Of a DNA stretch of 64,000 bases, positions 36,006 through 49,843 are shown one piece after another. Each line of letters begins with the position of its first letter. The stretch's first letter is position 1. The DNA comes from Perkinsus chesapeaki (Eukaryota; Perkinsozoa; Perkinsida; Perkinsidae). The stretch spans positions 154,399 to 218,398 of the forward strand of contig JAAPAO010000004.1 of the NCBI GenBank assembly GCA_013115145.1, read 5' to 3'. Below the pieces are notes generated by a model. It was not told the origin of the DNA and did no database searches. It saw nothing but the letters and a program-made list of their open reading frames with translations. The translations under genes and the position numbers were made by a program.

Positions 36006-38571
36006 TTACATATCAACCGGCTGACCTGTTTCAGAATATTTATCCGTATTTGTTGATTTATATTTATCAAGATATCTTATTGGTAATGACATCGCATCAC
36101 GGCGAAATGGATCACCAAGTTCTCTAGTACAAACTATTTCAACTACACTTGGTTTACCATCCTTCATTTGTATATCAATTGCTTTTTTAACAGCATCCTC
36201 AATCTCATCAACATGAGTACATCTAAAACCAACAGCACCAAATGATTCAGCTACTTTAGCATAGTCTGGTTGATAATCAAGATTGGTACCTGATACAACA
36301 AAAACAACAACATTAATAATAATACCATTAATTATTAGTATTACCAAGATAACGATCACCAAAAAAGTTAACTTGATTACTCTTTTCAGCACCCCATTGT
36401 CTATTATTATATACTATTGCTGTTACTGGTATATCTTCTCGAATACATGTTAATATCTCATTAATACCATTCATCATCCATGAACCATCACCATGATAAG
36501 CAACAGCAGGTCTATCTGGTCTACCTAATTTAGCTCCCATCATTTCACCATAAGCTGGTCCACATGATGCCCACATTCCAGGTCCAATTAATGATGGTTC
36601 ACAAGTATTAAATAATGGCATATAACTACTACTTAAGGCTGATAAATTACCAGTATCAACACTTATCATAACATCATTCATTGGTAATAAAGCCTTTTGT
36701 ACAGCAGATAATGCTTGCCTTGGTCTAACTTTACCTTCTTGACATAATCTATTATCATTAGTCATATCATTCAATTTATTATTCCATGATTCAACCTAAT
36801 AATCAACGAATAATAATATAACAATGATAATACACTTCTTATTACATATTGTCTAGCTTTAGATAATCTATTATTAATATTATTATTATCTAATAAACCA
36901 TTAGCTATACTATCCTTTATACCATCATTTGATGTAAAGTAACTATATAGTCATATAATACTTAATAACATAATTAATGTTATTAGTACCTAGTAAGATC
37001 ATCCATAAATAATCTAACATCACCATTAATAGCAACCTCAACTGGACCTATAACAGTTATCATCATCACTGTTTAATAATAATAATAATAGATTACATGT
37101 CAAACCAAGCCTTCTTGAATCTATATCAACTTGTATTAGTTTAGCGTTCTTAGGCCACCATTCTACACCATATTGTCTAATAATACTATTATTCAACCTA
37201 ATCATATCCAACTATTAGGCTGCTATTACGGGTTTTTCATATATGGATTTATCCTAGTCCCTAATGCCAATACAACATCAGCATCTTTAATAACATTCAT
37301 AGCACCAAGACTACCACCGTAGCTAACGACGATTATAATAATAATGCTGTTATAATGATAATATATTATACCTTAATATTCCAGCACATAATGGATGATC
37401 TTGAGGGAATGCATCACCGTGTAAATATGTAGTAACAACTGGACACTTTAATGATTCAGCTAATCCAATAGCTGATTCAATATTAGCTCTAGATGATGCT
37501 ACACCACCACCAACCATAATAACCTATACAACGAAAAAACCCTCCTCCTCCTCATGATGATGATGATGATGCTGTAATAGTATTACTGGTTGTTTAGCTT
37601 TTGATAAGACATCTTTAGCTTTTTGTATCGAATGTGGTCCACCAGGGCCTCTTTCTATTATTAATGGATCTGGTATAGTAAAATCATATTTACCATACCA
37701 AAAATCCCTAAAATAGTATTCTTGTTGCTATTAGTCAGTGATTGATGTTGCTGTTGTTAAGTTATTATTATTGATATTACCTAGGTATATTAATCTGTGT
37801 TGGTCCTTTATCATTAATAGCTATATCAAATGCTCTTGATGTTATCTCTGCAACTCTTTTAGGATTAGTAATTTGCCCTTGATATTTAACCATACTTTCA
37901 AATATCTTCAATTGATTACATTCCTATATTAATAATCATCACCGAGTAGGAGGAGGAGGCGATGGTTTGTTCCCTACTTGAAATCCACCAGTACCAGTCT
38001 GCATAGATGAATGGTCGGGTGTTAAAACAACAACAGGACTAACATAAATAACAACACATATAATACAGTTCCTCATGCTGATGATGATGATGATGCTGGT
38101 TGTTGTTGTTGTTGTTTATAATAATATTATTATTATTACCTATGTGACCAATAACAACCTTGTAAAGCAGTTACAAAATTAGTTATACCAGGACCATTCT
38201 GTGCAGCACATACACCATGCTTACCAGTAATACGAGCATAACCATCAGCCATATGTACAGCGTTTTGTTCATGTTGTACACTTATATATCTTATACCAGC
38301 AATAGGGAATAAATCAAGAGCATCCATAAATGCTGAACCGGCAATACCAAATACATATTTAACATCCTAATATTATTATAACATATATATTACTAATTAT
38401 CCTTACTTGTTTTATCAAGGTTTCAACAAATGCCTCACTGGGTGTCATAATACCTTTATTGATATTATTCCTACTACTTGAAGAATATGCATTATTAGTA
38501 ATAATAGAATAATATCTATTATTACTAATAATACGATTATATGGTTTAGATAGTAATAATACTGTAGCCAT
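36006..38571 (-). CDS. xsc: Sulfoacetaldehyde acetyltransferase (Xsc type), likely mitochondrial
   Basis: A thiamine diphosphate enzyme that in bacteria converts sulfoacetaldehyde plus phosphate to acetyl phosphate plus sulfite. I set the start at 38571 (MATVLLLSKPYNRIIS): the first 40 residues are rich in Ser, Asn, Arg and Tyr with almost no acid, a mitochondrial-type presequence. TPSEAFVETLIKQ then begins the catalytic part. Further landmarks are VFGIAGSAFMDALDLFP, HEQNAVHMADGYARITGK, CAAQNGPGITNFVTAL and the ThDP-binding GDGSWMMNGINEIL near 36480. The end reads ELGDPFRRDAMSLPIRYLDKY. These resemble Xsc more than acetolactate synthase or oxalyl-CoA decarboxylase. About nine introns of eukaryotic type show it is a resident nuclear gene. 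It suggests use of taurine or isethionate carbon. Confidence 0.82.
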
Positions 38572-38726
38572 ATAACAAAGGGGATAACCTACTAATAATG
38601 ATAAATATATAACACAATATATTATTGTTAGGGAAAGTATTATCATCGTCATCATAATCCATATAACTGCTATTACTGCTGCTGTTTCTGTTTCTGTTGC
38701 TTTTACTACCACACTTTTTGTTATTA

Positions 38727-39528
38727 TTAGAGCATAAGATATGATCTAGTATTAATGATAGGCATAAATGAGAAAGCTAATGGGAATATAGGTAATAGGA
38801 ATGCTATTAGATATAAGGTAAATACATGATCCTTTAATACAATCTCAGGTAATAATGAGAATGCAAAATAGGATACAGTTAACCAAGTAGCTACAAACAT
38901 TAGATCCGCAAATAGGTTCTGAAAGCAGGGTGTTGGAGCAAAACTCATAACAAGGTATCTAATAATACACTAGTAGATAATATATTAATAATTATATATA
39001 CTACAAGAATAACATAAAATAATTATGTTGAAATGCTCCACCACTACTCATCTTTTGTCCCAATAATAAAGCTACATAACCAGCACCCAATACAGTTGGT
39101 ATAGTTAATGCAACTTGACCTATTTGAGATGGGCTAGCAGCAGCTAATGATAGATAACTTAATGCAACCCCTAATAACAAAGGTATATAATATATATAAT
39201 AGTATATATTACCTGGTGATAGTGGATCTAATAAAGCTCTACTAGCATCGAATGCAGCAGCATATGGTCTTGATGCCCATAAACCAATTGTTGATATATT
39301 CCTATGTTGATTAATATTCATCCTTGGTTTAGTTATTATTGATGTATTAGCTTGTTTAATACAACCTAATATATATAATAATATGATTAAATAATAATTA
39401 TTACTTGTAGATAATAATCTAGTATTATTAAACATACCAATAGTAGTAGGTTTAATAATAGATGTTAATATAGGATTTGTTATTAATCTATTCATAACAA
39501 ACCTATTACCTATAATAGTACTAGCCAT
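38727..39528 (-). CDS. Putative mitochondrial inner-membrane protein, unknown function
   Basis: Not recognised. It starts MASTIIGNRFVMNRLITNP, with Arg-bearing, acid-poor residues consistent with a mitochondrial presequence. Three or four exons follow: KPRMNINQHRNISTIGLW, then YAAAFDASRALLDPLSPGN. A hydrophobic pair follows (LSYLSLAAASPSQIGQVALTIP and GAGYVALLLGQKM). The last exon has two or three more hydrophobic segments and ends with NTRSYLML before the stop at 38727. About four to five transmembrane segments in 200 residues suggests a small carrier or complex subunit. It shares a GC-rich spacer with the SRP14 gene (divergent). Confidence 0.5.
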
Positions 39529-39611
39529 ACCAATAATTGGTTAAAAACACCTATAAAGATAATAATAACCAACCCCTTCGGGCGATGATTGGGTCTGCGT
39601 ATGTTACATTT

Positions 39612-39621
39612 AGCGCTCGCC
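39612..39621 (-). promoter_or_regulatory. GGCGAGCGCT decamer midway between divergent genes
   Basis: AGCGCTCGCC on the plus strand. It lies 83 nt from the ATG at 39528 on the left and 84 nt from the SRP14 ATG at 39706 on the right, so it is almost exactly centred. It is one of three copies in the window. Confidence 0.4.
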
Positions 39622-39705
39622 CAGTCAACTAGGAATGCGACGCCACCGCAGCGACAGACGGCGGCGGTAGCAGCCTCATCCTCATCCTCAGTAGTTGTTG
39701 TTGTT

Positions 39706-40077
39706 ATGGTAGTATTGGATAATAATAAATTCCTAGTTGAACTAGGTAAATTATATACAATAGAAGGTGTTAATTGTATATGGTTAGGGAGTAAAAGTAA
39801 TATATAATATTATATATAATAATATTAATATTGATAGGGATGATTAATAACAAAGAGCAAGACGATGAGCCATATTGTATGGTAAGAGCTACAAGGAGTG
39901 GTGGTAAGAAATTAATGATTGGTAAAAGTAAAGTACCTAAAAAGATTAGTACAAAAGTAATATATTATATTAATGATATATTATAATAATTATTAGGTTA
40001 ATAGAGGATCATATAATGAATTTCAAAGACAATTATCATCATTATTACGGCTACATTTACATAAAGGTGGAAAATAA
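39706..40077 (+). CDS. SRP14: Signal recognition particle subunit SRP14
   Basis: Alu-domain protein of the signal recognition particle, which pauses translation during targeting to the endoplasmic reticulum. It starts MVVLDNNKFLVELGKLY, matching the SRP14 N-terminus. The second exon has PYCMVRATRSGGKKLMIGK and KVPKKISTK. The third has GSYNEFQRQLSSLLRLHL, ending KGGK-stop at 40075-40077. Two short introns keep frame; the second ends in TTATTAG just before GTTAATAGAGG. At about 95 residues it lacks the long loop and tail of animal SRP14. The SRP14 N-terminus is short and variable across protists, so family recognition rests on the order of these blocks. Confidence 0.78.
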
Positions 40078-40154
40078 ATAAGTATAGTTTCATAATATAA
40101 TATTGTGTTATACGGTATTATTATTATAAGGTATTATTATTGTTGTTGTTTTGT

Positions 40155-40611
40155 ATGAAGAAGAATAGATCTAAAGCAGCTCAACATGCCTTCCTACAGC
40201 GGGCGGATGCTGAATACCGGGAAAAGTTGGAGAAAAAGGCAGCGAAGAGGAGGGAAAATAAGATATCTAATATGGACGTAGATAATAAGGTATGAAGGGC
40301 AAAGGGTAATAAGAGGATATTATTAATATTACCAGTAGATTGAGGATAATGATATAGATCTAATCGATAATAGTATTAAAAATAGAAGACCATTGTCAAC
40401 TAGGGATAAAATGGCTAAAAAAAGAAGGGAGAGAAGGGATAGATTAAAGATAAAGGGTAGTATCATTATCTATATATTATAATAAGTTAATAATATAGTT
40501 ATACATAAAGGAGATATTAAAATGGATAATAAGGGTAAAGAAAGGAAAACATTAATAATCAAGAAGGATATTATTAAAGGAAGTATAAGAAATAGAGGGA
40601 CGAAATCATAA
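40155..40611 (+). CDS. Small highly basic protein, probably nuclear or nucleolar
   Basis: Not recognised. It starts MKKNRSKAAQHAFLQRADAEY, with repeated Lys/Arg clusters (KKAAKRRENK, KMAKKRRERRDR). Two introns are placed: one from GTATGAAGGG to CCAGTAG and one from GTAGTATC to AATATAG. The joined frames are phase 0 and phase 1 respectively. The protein ends SIRNRGTKS with TAA at 40609-40611, for about 120 residues. Composition suits a ribosome-biogenesis or RNA-binding factor, but no motif settles it. Confidence 0.55.
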
Positions 40612-40734
40612 TAATAAGGAGGATTCTATTGGCGGTGTCGGTAGCGGTTATGATAATAATACCATTTACGTATTCACTGTTCCTATACTAACATTTTAAT
40701 GTATAGTGTTAATAGTAATAATTAATATATAGTA

Positions 40735-43173
40735 GTGATGATGATAATACTATATTATAAAAGGATATGTCCATTATTATTAAAGGAGGCACCCATTACT
40801 ACTACTAGTATTATTAACCGATGTTATTATAATACAACAAGTAGTGCTGGTGAAGTCGAAGGGGAGCCACCATCATTTAGTACATTAGTAATATATAAGG
40901 CAAGAGGATTAAATAAATATATTAAAGATAATAATAATATAGATTATAATATAATCAATAATGAATGGACTACTATACACAGGTAATAACAACAATATTA
41001 ATAGCAATAATCAATGTATTATTATTATTCAGTAATTTTACGAAGTATTATTTAAAGGCTCCTACACAACAACTTGGTGCATTCTTAGCATTACTACATT
41101 CATCTTATACAAGTAATACTTTTATAAATACCAATACAATGATGATACATAATGATATAATAAGGAATAATAATATTTATAATAATGATACTATATATAA
41201 ACTATTAAGGATATTAAATGATAGATTAAATGATGACACAGTTGATATCAATAGTACTGCAGAATTGGCTTCATTATTATATTTTTCAATACCATTTATA
41301 ACGAAATCATATGATATATTATTAATGTATGATTGGTGGATTAATTCATGTTTGAATAGAATACTAGAATTAATTAAATTATCAAAAGCAACCCCCCAAT
41401 CAATAGGATGGACAATAAGATGTATGGGAAATATTAATAAAGTATTAAGATATAATTATAATGATGAATTATGGTTAACATTATTACATATATTAACCCA
41501 ACATAAGAATTCATTTAATATATCAATATTAATAGAATGTTTAAAAGGTATTGAGGATAATTATACAACATTCACAAATGAGAGAGTATTACTACCAGAT
41601 CCATTAATAGATAATACGCTTAAATCAATAAGTTCAAGGATAATGGATATAATTAATGACAATGGTAACGTTGGTGGTAGTGGTAGTATAAGTTTAGATG
41701 ATAGTGGTATAATATTAAGGATTTGGGCTAAATGTAGAATATGTGATGAGAAATTAATAAAAGTAATGATTAATAATATTAAGAATAATATATGTAGAAA
41801 TAATACTAATAATATAACCCCACAATGCATGGTTGATACACTTTATGGTATTGTTAAATTTAATCAACAATATAACAATACTACTACTACTGGTGGTGGT
41901 AATATTATAGATATATTAGCATTAAAGGCACGTAAAAAGATAAAAGACTTCACGTTGGAACAATTAGCACAATTCTGTTCATCATTGGCTAAAAGCCGTA
42001 TAACTAATGAAGTTATATCGACAATGGTAGCAGATAGAGTTGTATTAGAAACAATAACAAGAAGAAGAGAAAGTAGTAGAGGAGAAGATAATTGTTATAT
42101 TAATAATAATACAACAACAATGGAGATGATGATGATGATGAATGACTCTACACGTCGTCCTCCTCCTTCAACTGTTGCTGTTGTTGCTGCTGGATTACCC
42201 TCTTTACCTTTATATAGGGTTATTAATCTGTATACTGCATTTGCAAGATTTAAACATAAAAGCGATAGATTTTGGCGTGTTATGGATAATGAAATAATAA
42301 GAAGATATAATAATGGTAATAATAATTATGATGATGATAGTAATTATAATTCATAGGTACATTATTAATTGATTCTAATGGTGATACTGTTGATCTAATT
42401 GAACTTATATCAGCTCATGCAGCAATCACAACAACAACAACAACAACAAACAGCAGAGTAAATAGCAGTAGTGTAATGGCAGGATCGAGTAATCGTAGCA
42501 GCATTATGATAGCTGTAATTATACTGTAATGTAGTTCATGTTGTTGTTGTATAGGTAGTAGTAGTAATAATAATAAAGGATATAATAATTATACACCATC
42601 AATTGGTGATATACCATTATCAATATCACCATCAACAATATGTTCGGCAATAACAATAACAATATTAACAATAATAAATAATGATAATATATCATTATTA
42701 AAACCTAAAGAGGCATTACGATATTTAATTGCTGTTGGTAAAGTTGGTTATAGAGATAATCATGCATTACAATTATGTTTAAAATCATTAAGAGCACCAT
42801 CAGCACCATCATTAAACGATAATATACATGATGGTAATGATGATGATGCTACTACTGCTTCGATGAGGATGATGACTATGTTACCTGCCTATGCTACATT
42901 AACATTAACACAACACATGCAGCTTGATACAGCATTAATGAGATTAGGTGTTCAGTGTGATGATTTAACAGATTATATTAAAACTCTAATGCCAAAAGCT
43001 AATGAAGCTGGTTCATTAACTAAAGAAGAATCAAGAGGAGCTTGGACTAATAATGATAGATTGTAAGAATAACAACTATTAAATATATTCTTGATTATTA
43101 TTTTAGTAATGGTAGCCGTTATAGTGGTAAAAAAAGAAAGTTAAGTTGTAGAAAAAGAAAGCATATCTGGTAA
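40735..43173 (+). CDS. Large mitochondrial-type helical protein, unknown function
   Basis: No sure family. The N-terminus (MMMIILYYKRICPLLLKEAP, then NRCYYNTTSSAGEV) looks like a mitochondrial presequence. After an intron ending TATTATTCAG near 41030 the protein continues in repeated leucine-rich helices: LGAFLALLHSSY, IGWTIRCMGNINKVL, ELWLTLLHILTQHKN and ISILIECLKGIED. These suggest a helical-repeat fold (FASTK- or octotricopeptide-like) that might bind organellar RNA; that is inference. Introns at about 42317-42356 and 42510-42556 join phases exactly. The end is Lys/Arg-rich (GKKRKLSCRKRKHIW) with TAA at 43171-43173. About 730 residues with many Asn tracts. Confidence 0.5.
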
Positions 43174-43412
43174 TGTTTCATTATCATTGTCATCATGGTT
43201 ATTATTATTGATGTTTCTGTTGTTTCTGTTGTTTCTCTATCTTGTTGTTATTACTATTAACACAATAATTAATAGTATACAACACCGTTATAACGTTAAG
43301 ACATTATCAACAACAACCTGGAACCTTACCAAACGGTATAAGATTGACCTTTAGGGATGATATAACTAAATAACAATAATGACTATTATTATTATTATAT
43401 AGTATATTATTA
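43174..43412. other. Convergent intergenic spacer
   Basis: About 240 nt between the helical-protein stop and the K+ channel stop. It is AT-rich with GTTTCTGTTGTTTCT repeats near 43210-43235. No gene recognised. Confidence 0.5.
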
Positions 43413-46400
43413 TTACATCTTATCTCCAGGTGCTATTATTAAATTATGTCTAGGTGAAGTAATAACATATGGTAATGATGTTAATGGTGGTATTATAGTT
43501 GTATTATTATTACCACCACCACCATTCTTGTTGTTGTTGTTAAATAATGATGATATATTACTACCTCTATATATACCTATTATTATAATACCATCTTCAT
43601 AATAATCAAAGAATATTCTTGAATATCTAATAATCAATAATGATATTATTATTAGTTATTATTATTACGGGGCACCCCAATATTTAATTGGGCATTCGAT
43701 AAGATTAAATGTATGACCATTTAATGATGATCCTGTTATAAAATCTTGTATAATATCAATAGTTAAATTATGTGAACTAATTCCTGGTAATTGACATATT
43801 ATACTTTGAAAAGCGTCATTAGTAATACTAAGTAATAACAATAATGATAATAATAATAATACTTAACTATTATTATTATTACATTCGACCGGATGCATAT
43901 TCTGCTGAATCTCTAAAATTGCTAACAGAACCTGCTGTTTATGATGTATAATTATTATCATTATTTTAATAATAACAAGTTACCTCCATCAGGTATCCAT
44001 CTTGACATATCAGCCATTGTTATCGATCTATGATCTAATAAATCTAATAGTATTGGTGTTTCTAATGCTTGTGGTGATAATGCACTGAATTATATAATAA
44101 TATTAATATTATTAATAATATTATTACCTATTATTGCATGTTGTAAATATAGTAGATTGTTGTAGTGTTTTAAGTAAAGCCGCTGCTTTATTAGGATTTG
44201 CTGAATTATTTAAATATTCTTGTATATTATCATTATTAAGTATAGTTGTTGTTGTTCCTCTATAACTACTTTTTATTATACTCTTTCTACCACCACCAAT
44301 AAAAGATACTTTTTTGACTCGATTTTTACGTTTCTGTTTCGAGATAAGTGTAACAAGTGACCGTATTAATCCTCCAATTCTATTAATCTTGTTGTTATTA
44401 TTATTACTATAACCACCACCAGCAGCAGCAGCAGCATATAATGCATTATTACTAATATTACTACTACCATTAAATATACGACTTTTACTTCTTTGATGAT
44501 AGCTCATACGTACATATGCATTTGATATTATCATACCACCACCAGCACCACCAGCACTGCTATTACTCCTACCGCCATCACGACCTTTACTCAATCTTCC
44601 TTTTTGTAATGTTATTTGACTATTTCTATTTTGAGATACTGCTGATGATGATTCTGACATCCTCTTCTGATTATCATTCATTACATCCTTTGATGTAACT
44701 GTTAATAACGACTTTGCTCTGTTATTATCAAGTATTAATGATGATGATGATAATGATGATTCAACATTATCCTCTACACTATTACTCACTATTTTACTTG
44801 ATGGTGTTGATAATAATGATGATGTGTTCTTCTTCTTGTTGCTGATGATGTTGCTCTGTGTTGTTGTTGTTGTAATATTACCCTTAATACCCTTAGTATT
44901 AGATATCATCATCAATACCGATCTAACATGCCATAATGCTATAATAACTTCATCATCATTTTTAACCATATTCTTATATGTGTTGTTCATATTTGTTATT
45001 GATGATATACTATTATTACTGCTAGCATTAGATGCCAATACTCCTACTATATCCAATGGGTTAGTCGTTGTTGAATATGTTGTTGATGTCGATGTATTAT
45101 TAAATTGTATACCGTTATATGCCTTATTTGTTACTGTTGTTGCTTGAGTATGCTGCTGCTGCTGCTGGTGTTGTTGTTGTTGATTATTATAGAATGTGGA
45201 TAATAATCTATTATTTATATTATTCCCATGTGACGGTGATGATACATTATTATTAGTAAATATACATATTGATTGTGCTAAATGTACTCCTGCACGTAAT
45301 AGATCAACTTCATCATGTATAGAACCTCTAATATAAGCAAAATAAGGTATATAGGAGTTAATGATATTAATATCGAAATGTGCGGTAGTAGTACTATACA
45401 TACATGTTCCAGTATTATCAAACATACCATCATATGGACTTATATGTGATAGACATATAATAAGAGGTAATGACCGGCCACAGTAGTGACAACAACAAGA
45501 AGAAGAAGAAGAAGAAAAAGGTGATGATATATCATCATCACAGTTTGTTGTTGTTGTTGTTAAGCTTTTGAATAAAGCGTATAGGAAATAAGGTAGGTTA
45601 TGAGATGGGTATCCCAATAATACTATTATTTTAGGAATATTATTATTTCCTTTAATTGATCTTGTTGTGCCAACGTCATTATTTTGCATTTCATCTCCTT
45701 GTGCGGAATATAATGAACTTCTACTATTATACCTTCCTAGTGCTTCAGTAATATCGTTACATTCAATACCATTATTATCAATGATTTCTGATATATTATT
45801 ATTATTATTATTATTGTCATTGTTGTTATTATCCTTATTATCATCTAAACGTTCCCTACTTGATGACACACTCTCTGTTATGTTATGTTCATATGTCTCA
45901 TCTTTAATATTATCGTCACATTTCTTTGCTACAATAATATCATTATTATTATTATTCACATTTTTACTATGTCTTCTATACATACCATCTTTAATAATCT
46001 TCTGTAATATTTTACCTTTTTGTAACTCAAATGACAATCTCATAGTAGTTGGATCCAAATCCACTCCACCACCACCACCACCAGCATTACCATTCTTATT
46101 AATGCATTTTAATGGGCATTTATGAAGTGACATTGAATAATATGTCTTATTATTACAATCATATAGACCCGAATGACACGTCGTCGTCGTCGGTGATGAT
46201 GATGATAACAATGTCGTTGTAGTCGGAATAAGTTTATTATTTCCTTCATATAATTTATTCATCTCACTTGCTGCCGTTTCATTACTCTCAGATGTACTAT
46301 TATTATCATAATAATTACCTTTTAATGCATTCATCATTGATATTGTTGCTGTTATACGACGTGTTGCTTTACGTAATGCTGATCTTACTGGTGATTCACC

Positions 46401-47821
46401 GCCTTTATCATTATTATATTCGGGAAATTGTTCATTTAAATCATCTTCATAAATAACACTAATACAGTCGTCATCCTCATCCTCATCATCATCATCATCA
46501 TCATCATCTTGTTGTTGTTGTATTTGATTATTATTTTTTTTCTTTAATTTAGTTACGCATGATAATGGCCATGTAGCCATATATTGCAATGTCTCTAATG
46601 TATAATCATTATCACATAATACTAACATTTCAACATAATCATCATCATTCTTATTATCTTCATTCACTTGCTTCTCTGATGATATTTCTTGTATTAATAA
46701 TGGTGCTTTAAATAAGGTTATAGGATTTGGATTTACTATTAATTTTCTTCTATAAATTGATCCATTGTTGTTATTATCATGATTAATAGTCGACCCTTTT
46801 ACTATTGATGATTCTTGTGCTATTAATCCTAATAATAATACACCATATGAATGATATAAATGATCTACAGCCCTCTTATATCTTATCATATATATATCAT
46901 CATATACCAATGCCTTATTACTCTTATTATCATCACAATCATCACAATCATATTCATTATTATCAATAGGGGGACATGGTATAACCATTAACCTATATTG
47001 TGCTCCTCTTGAATAGTCATTAAATCCACTAATATCATCTTTAATAATAGGTGCGCTGCTGCTGCTACTACTAACAGCAGCTGCTGTAGCAACAGCACTA
47101 CCCACGGTGTTACCGCTACCTATTACTATTTGTTGTTGTTGATGTTTTGATGATGATGATGATGATATTGTTATTGGTTTATCATATTTTGTAATCATAT
47201 TAAATATAAGAGTAGGGAATCCTATAATACCAGCAGACTGTTTAGCTATTATATTTAATTTAAATTCATTCATTGATAATACACCAGCAACACCTTGTGA
47301 TTTTATTAATTTACTATATTCAATACTATTAACCATAACCATTACTCTATTCATCATTTCATCTTTAATTATTATATCACCAATACCCTCACCACTATCG
47401 TTAGAAGAAGTATTGAATATTCTTGATAATGCCAATACTCTTAGATATGTCAATTTATCCTCAACAATACCATCACCATGTGACGATGAAGATGAAGATG
47501 CTGATATTGAAAATATATAAGAATCATTAGTTATTGATGATGTTGATAATGATGAATTTAATGGTGGTGGTGTTAATATATATATTCCAATAGCTAAATC
47601 TAATCTTACTGGTAGTGTATTATTACTACCAAGCATTTTAACATATAACATATTACTACGTTTATATCGACTGGTATTATTATTAGTATCATTATTATTT
47701 ATTGTTGTTTGTTTATATGATGATATAAAATCAAACTTTCTTATATATAAATGTACACCAAGTGATGTACATATTTCATTTAATTTCTTACACATCTAAA
47801 TAGTAATAATATATAATAATA

Positions 47822-47853
<32 letters not shown>

Positions 47854-49780
47854 TTATTACCCTTTCATGTGGTAACTCAGTTGTTGTTATAACTAATATT
47901 GGTGGTGCACCTTCATATAATCCACTTGTATATATTTCTTTTATTATACCTTGTATTTGTATAATATCAATTCTATCACATATTATTAATATATAATATG
48001 ATGAGCTATTGGGTACTATACCATACCTGCCATAATCATCATAATCATCATCCTATTAATATTATCATTATTACTGTAAATTATCTTCAGCTAATATTAA
48101 CATTAATTTTTTAACCTGTAATGTTACTAAACTAAGTGTTAATGCAATAAATACTAATACTAATACTCTACCACGTAATGTTATTGGTGCAAAATCACCA
48201 TAACCAACCTAATAATAACAATTAACAATAATAATTATTATTATATCTATATCTGTAGTAGTAGTATTATTATTATTATCTACTTACTGTTGACATTGTT
48301 ATTATAAGAAAATATACAAAATCCTCATATTTAATAAAATGATCTTTACGTCCAATAGTACAACTTTCTTCATTAAATATTGCACCAGAAAACATTAATA
48401 ATAATGATAATACACCCAATGCTATTGATAATACTTGTCTCCTGGTCATACTTATATTTGGTAATAATTTCTCAAATGTTGGTTCCATACCATATAATCT
48501 TAAAAATCTAATAAATCCATACCTAATGATAATAACCGTGATAATAACCTTATAATGATTATATATTATTATAACCTTAAGAAATAGGTATCAGCCACAA
48601 AATCCATATTAGCAGCTATTGAACCAATTTTAAAGAACAAGCTAAATGCCGGCATTGTTAATATATCAGTCCAACATGCAACTGATTTAAAATATTCACT
48701 TTTATTACGTGCAAAGTGATAACATATACACCAATCAACATTAACCATCCATAAGAATACTCTTTCAATGTGATCATACCATGTACGCTGCCAACTATAT
48801 GGAAATGATATTATCCAATCACAAGGCTCTAAACCCGTAGGACCACATATATCTTCGACTAACCCTTCAATATTACAATCACGAACCCTAATAGATATAT
48901 TATTAATTATTATACTATTAATATTACATTGACCTTGTTAAAAATAAATATAATGTACACCATAATATAGTTCTTATTATACGTGATATTAAATAGCTTT
49001 CAGATTCATATATATATTTAAGACCTTTATTAATATTCTTTATTATATATATTAAATGTCTTTCTGGTGTTTTAATACCTTTTCTTATATTACGTCCAAT
49101 ACCAAAACCATTACCATACTGTGATGCAGTTGATGATGCTGTCGTCTTTTGGGATGTTCTATTATTACCTTGTGTTTTATCATTTATTACAACACCACCA
49201 GGTAATGATGTGGTATTATTATTATCTTTATCATCATTTGCTTCTTCGTCTTGTTGTTGTTGTTCATTGTCATCAGTTGTTCTATCTAATATATCTATAG
49301 ATATAACAGCATTATCATTATATTTTATTACTTTACCATATTTAAATAAACGGTATCTAATATAATAATATATGATATTACAATATAATATAATTATTAC
49401 ATATTTAATGTTAATCTTATTCCTAACATCATTAATAATTGTACTATCATACTTATACCAAAATAACCAAATGATTGTATAATATCTTTTAATATATTAT
49501 TCCATGTTTCATTAGTACATAAACAAGTACCCACTATTGGTTGTGATATAATACAATAACTTATTATTAAACCTTCTATTACTGGGTGTGATAAGAATGT
49601 GGTATTACTATTAATACCACTTTTAATGTTATTATTTTTATCATTTTTAATATCATTATCATATCTAAAATAATATATTATATTATTAATACTACAATAT
49701 TATTACTTTTTATACCATGGATTACTAGTAAATGATCCACCAATATCATTTATATAATCATCCTCAGATGGGCTTACCAT
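43413..49780 (-). CDS. BK/Slo-like potassium channel with tandem RCK domains
   Basis: A large K+ channel, the longest gene here. The likely start is MVSPSEDDYINDIGGSF at 49780. Hydrophobic exons at 49660-48300 form the transmembrane region. The selectivity filter is MSTV-GYGDFAP, split by an intron near 48270, followed by the inner helix (LVLVFIALTLSLVTLQ). The first RCK domain follows; FKLNIIAKQSAGIIGFPTLI matches the Slo segment. A low-complexity spacer leads to the second RCK, where SIHDEVDLLRAGVHLAQSIC matches the Slo Rossmann fold. Near 43600-43413 GIIIIGIYRGSN and PYVITSPRHNLIIAPGDKM fit the Slo C-terminus. Poly-Asp, poly-Asn and poly-Ser insertions expand the gating ring. RCK domains sense Ca2+ or nucleotides; no clear Ca bowl is visible. 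Confidence 0.78.
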
Positions 49781-49843
49781 ATTCAACAGTGTCGTTGATG
49801 ATGCTGAGTATGCTGCTGCTCCAATATTTAAATCGATTGGAAT

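Noticed and set aside
38727-38948. A separate gene for the last hydrophobic exon near 38.8 kb
   Set aside because: It starts MSFAPTP but lies directly after an intron-like TA-rich stretch of the mitochondrial membrane protein gene on the same strand, so I treat it as that gene's last exon.
45667-46125. Plus-strand Leu/Ser-rich frame of 152 codons
   Set aside because: Antisense shadow of the K+ channel linker exon; poly-Asn codons read in reverse give poly-Leu and poly-Ile.
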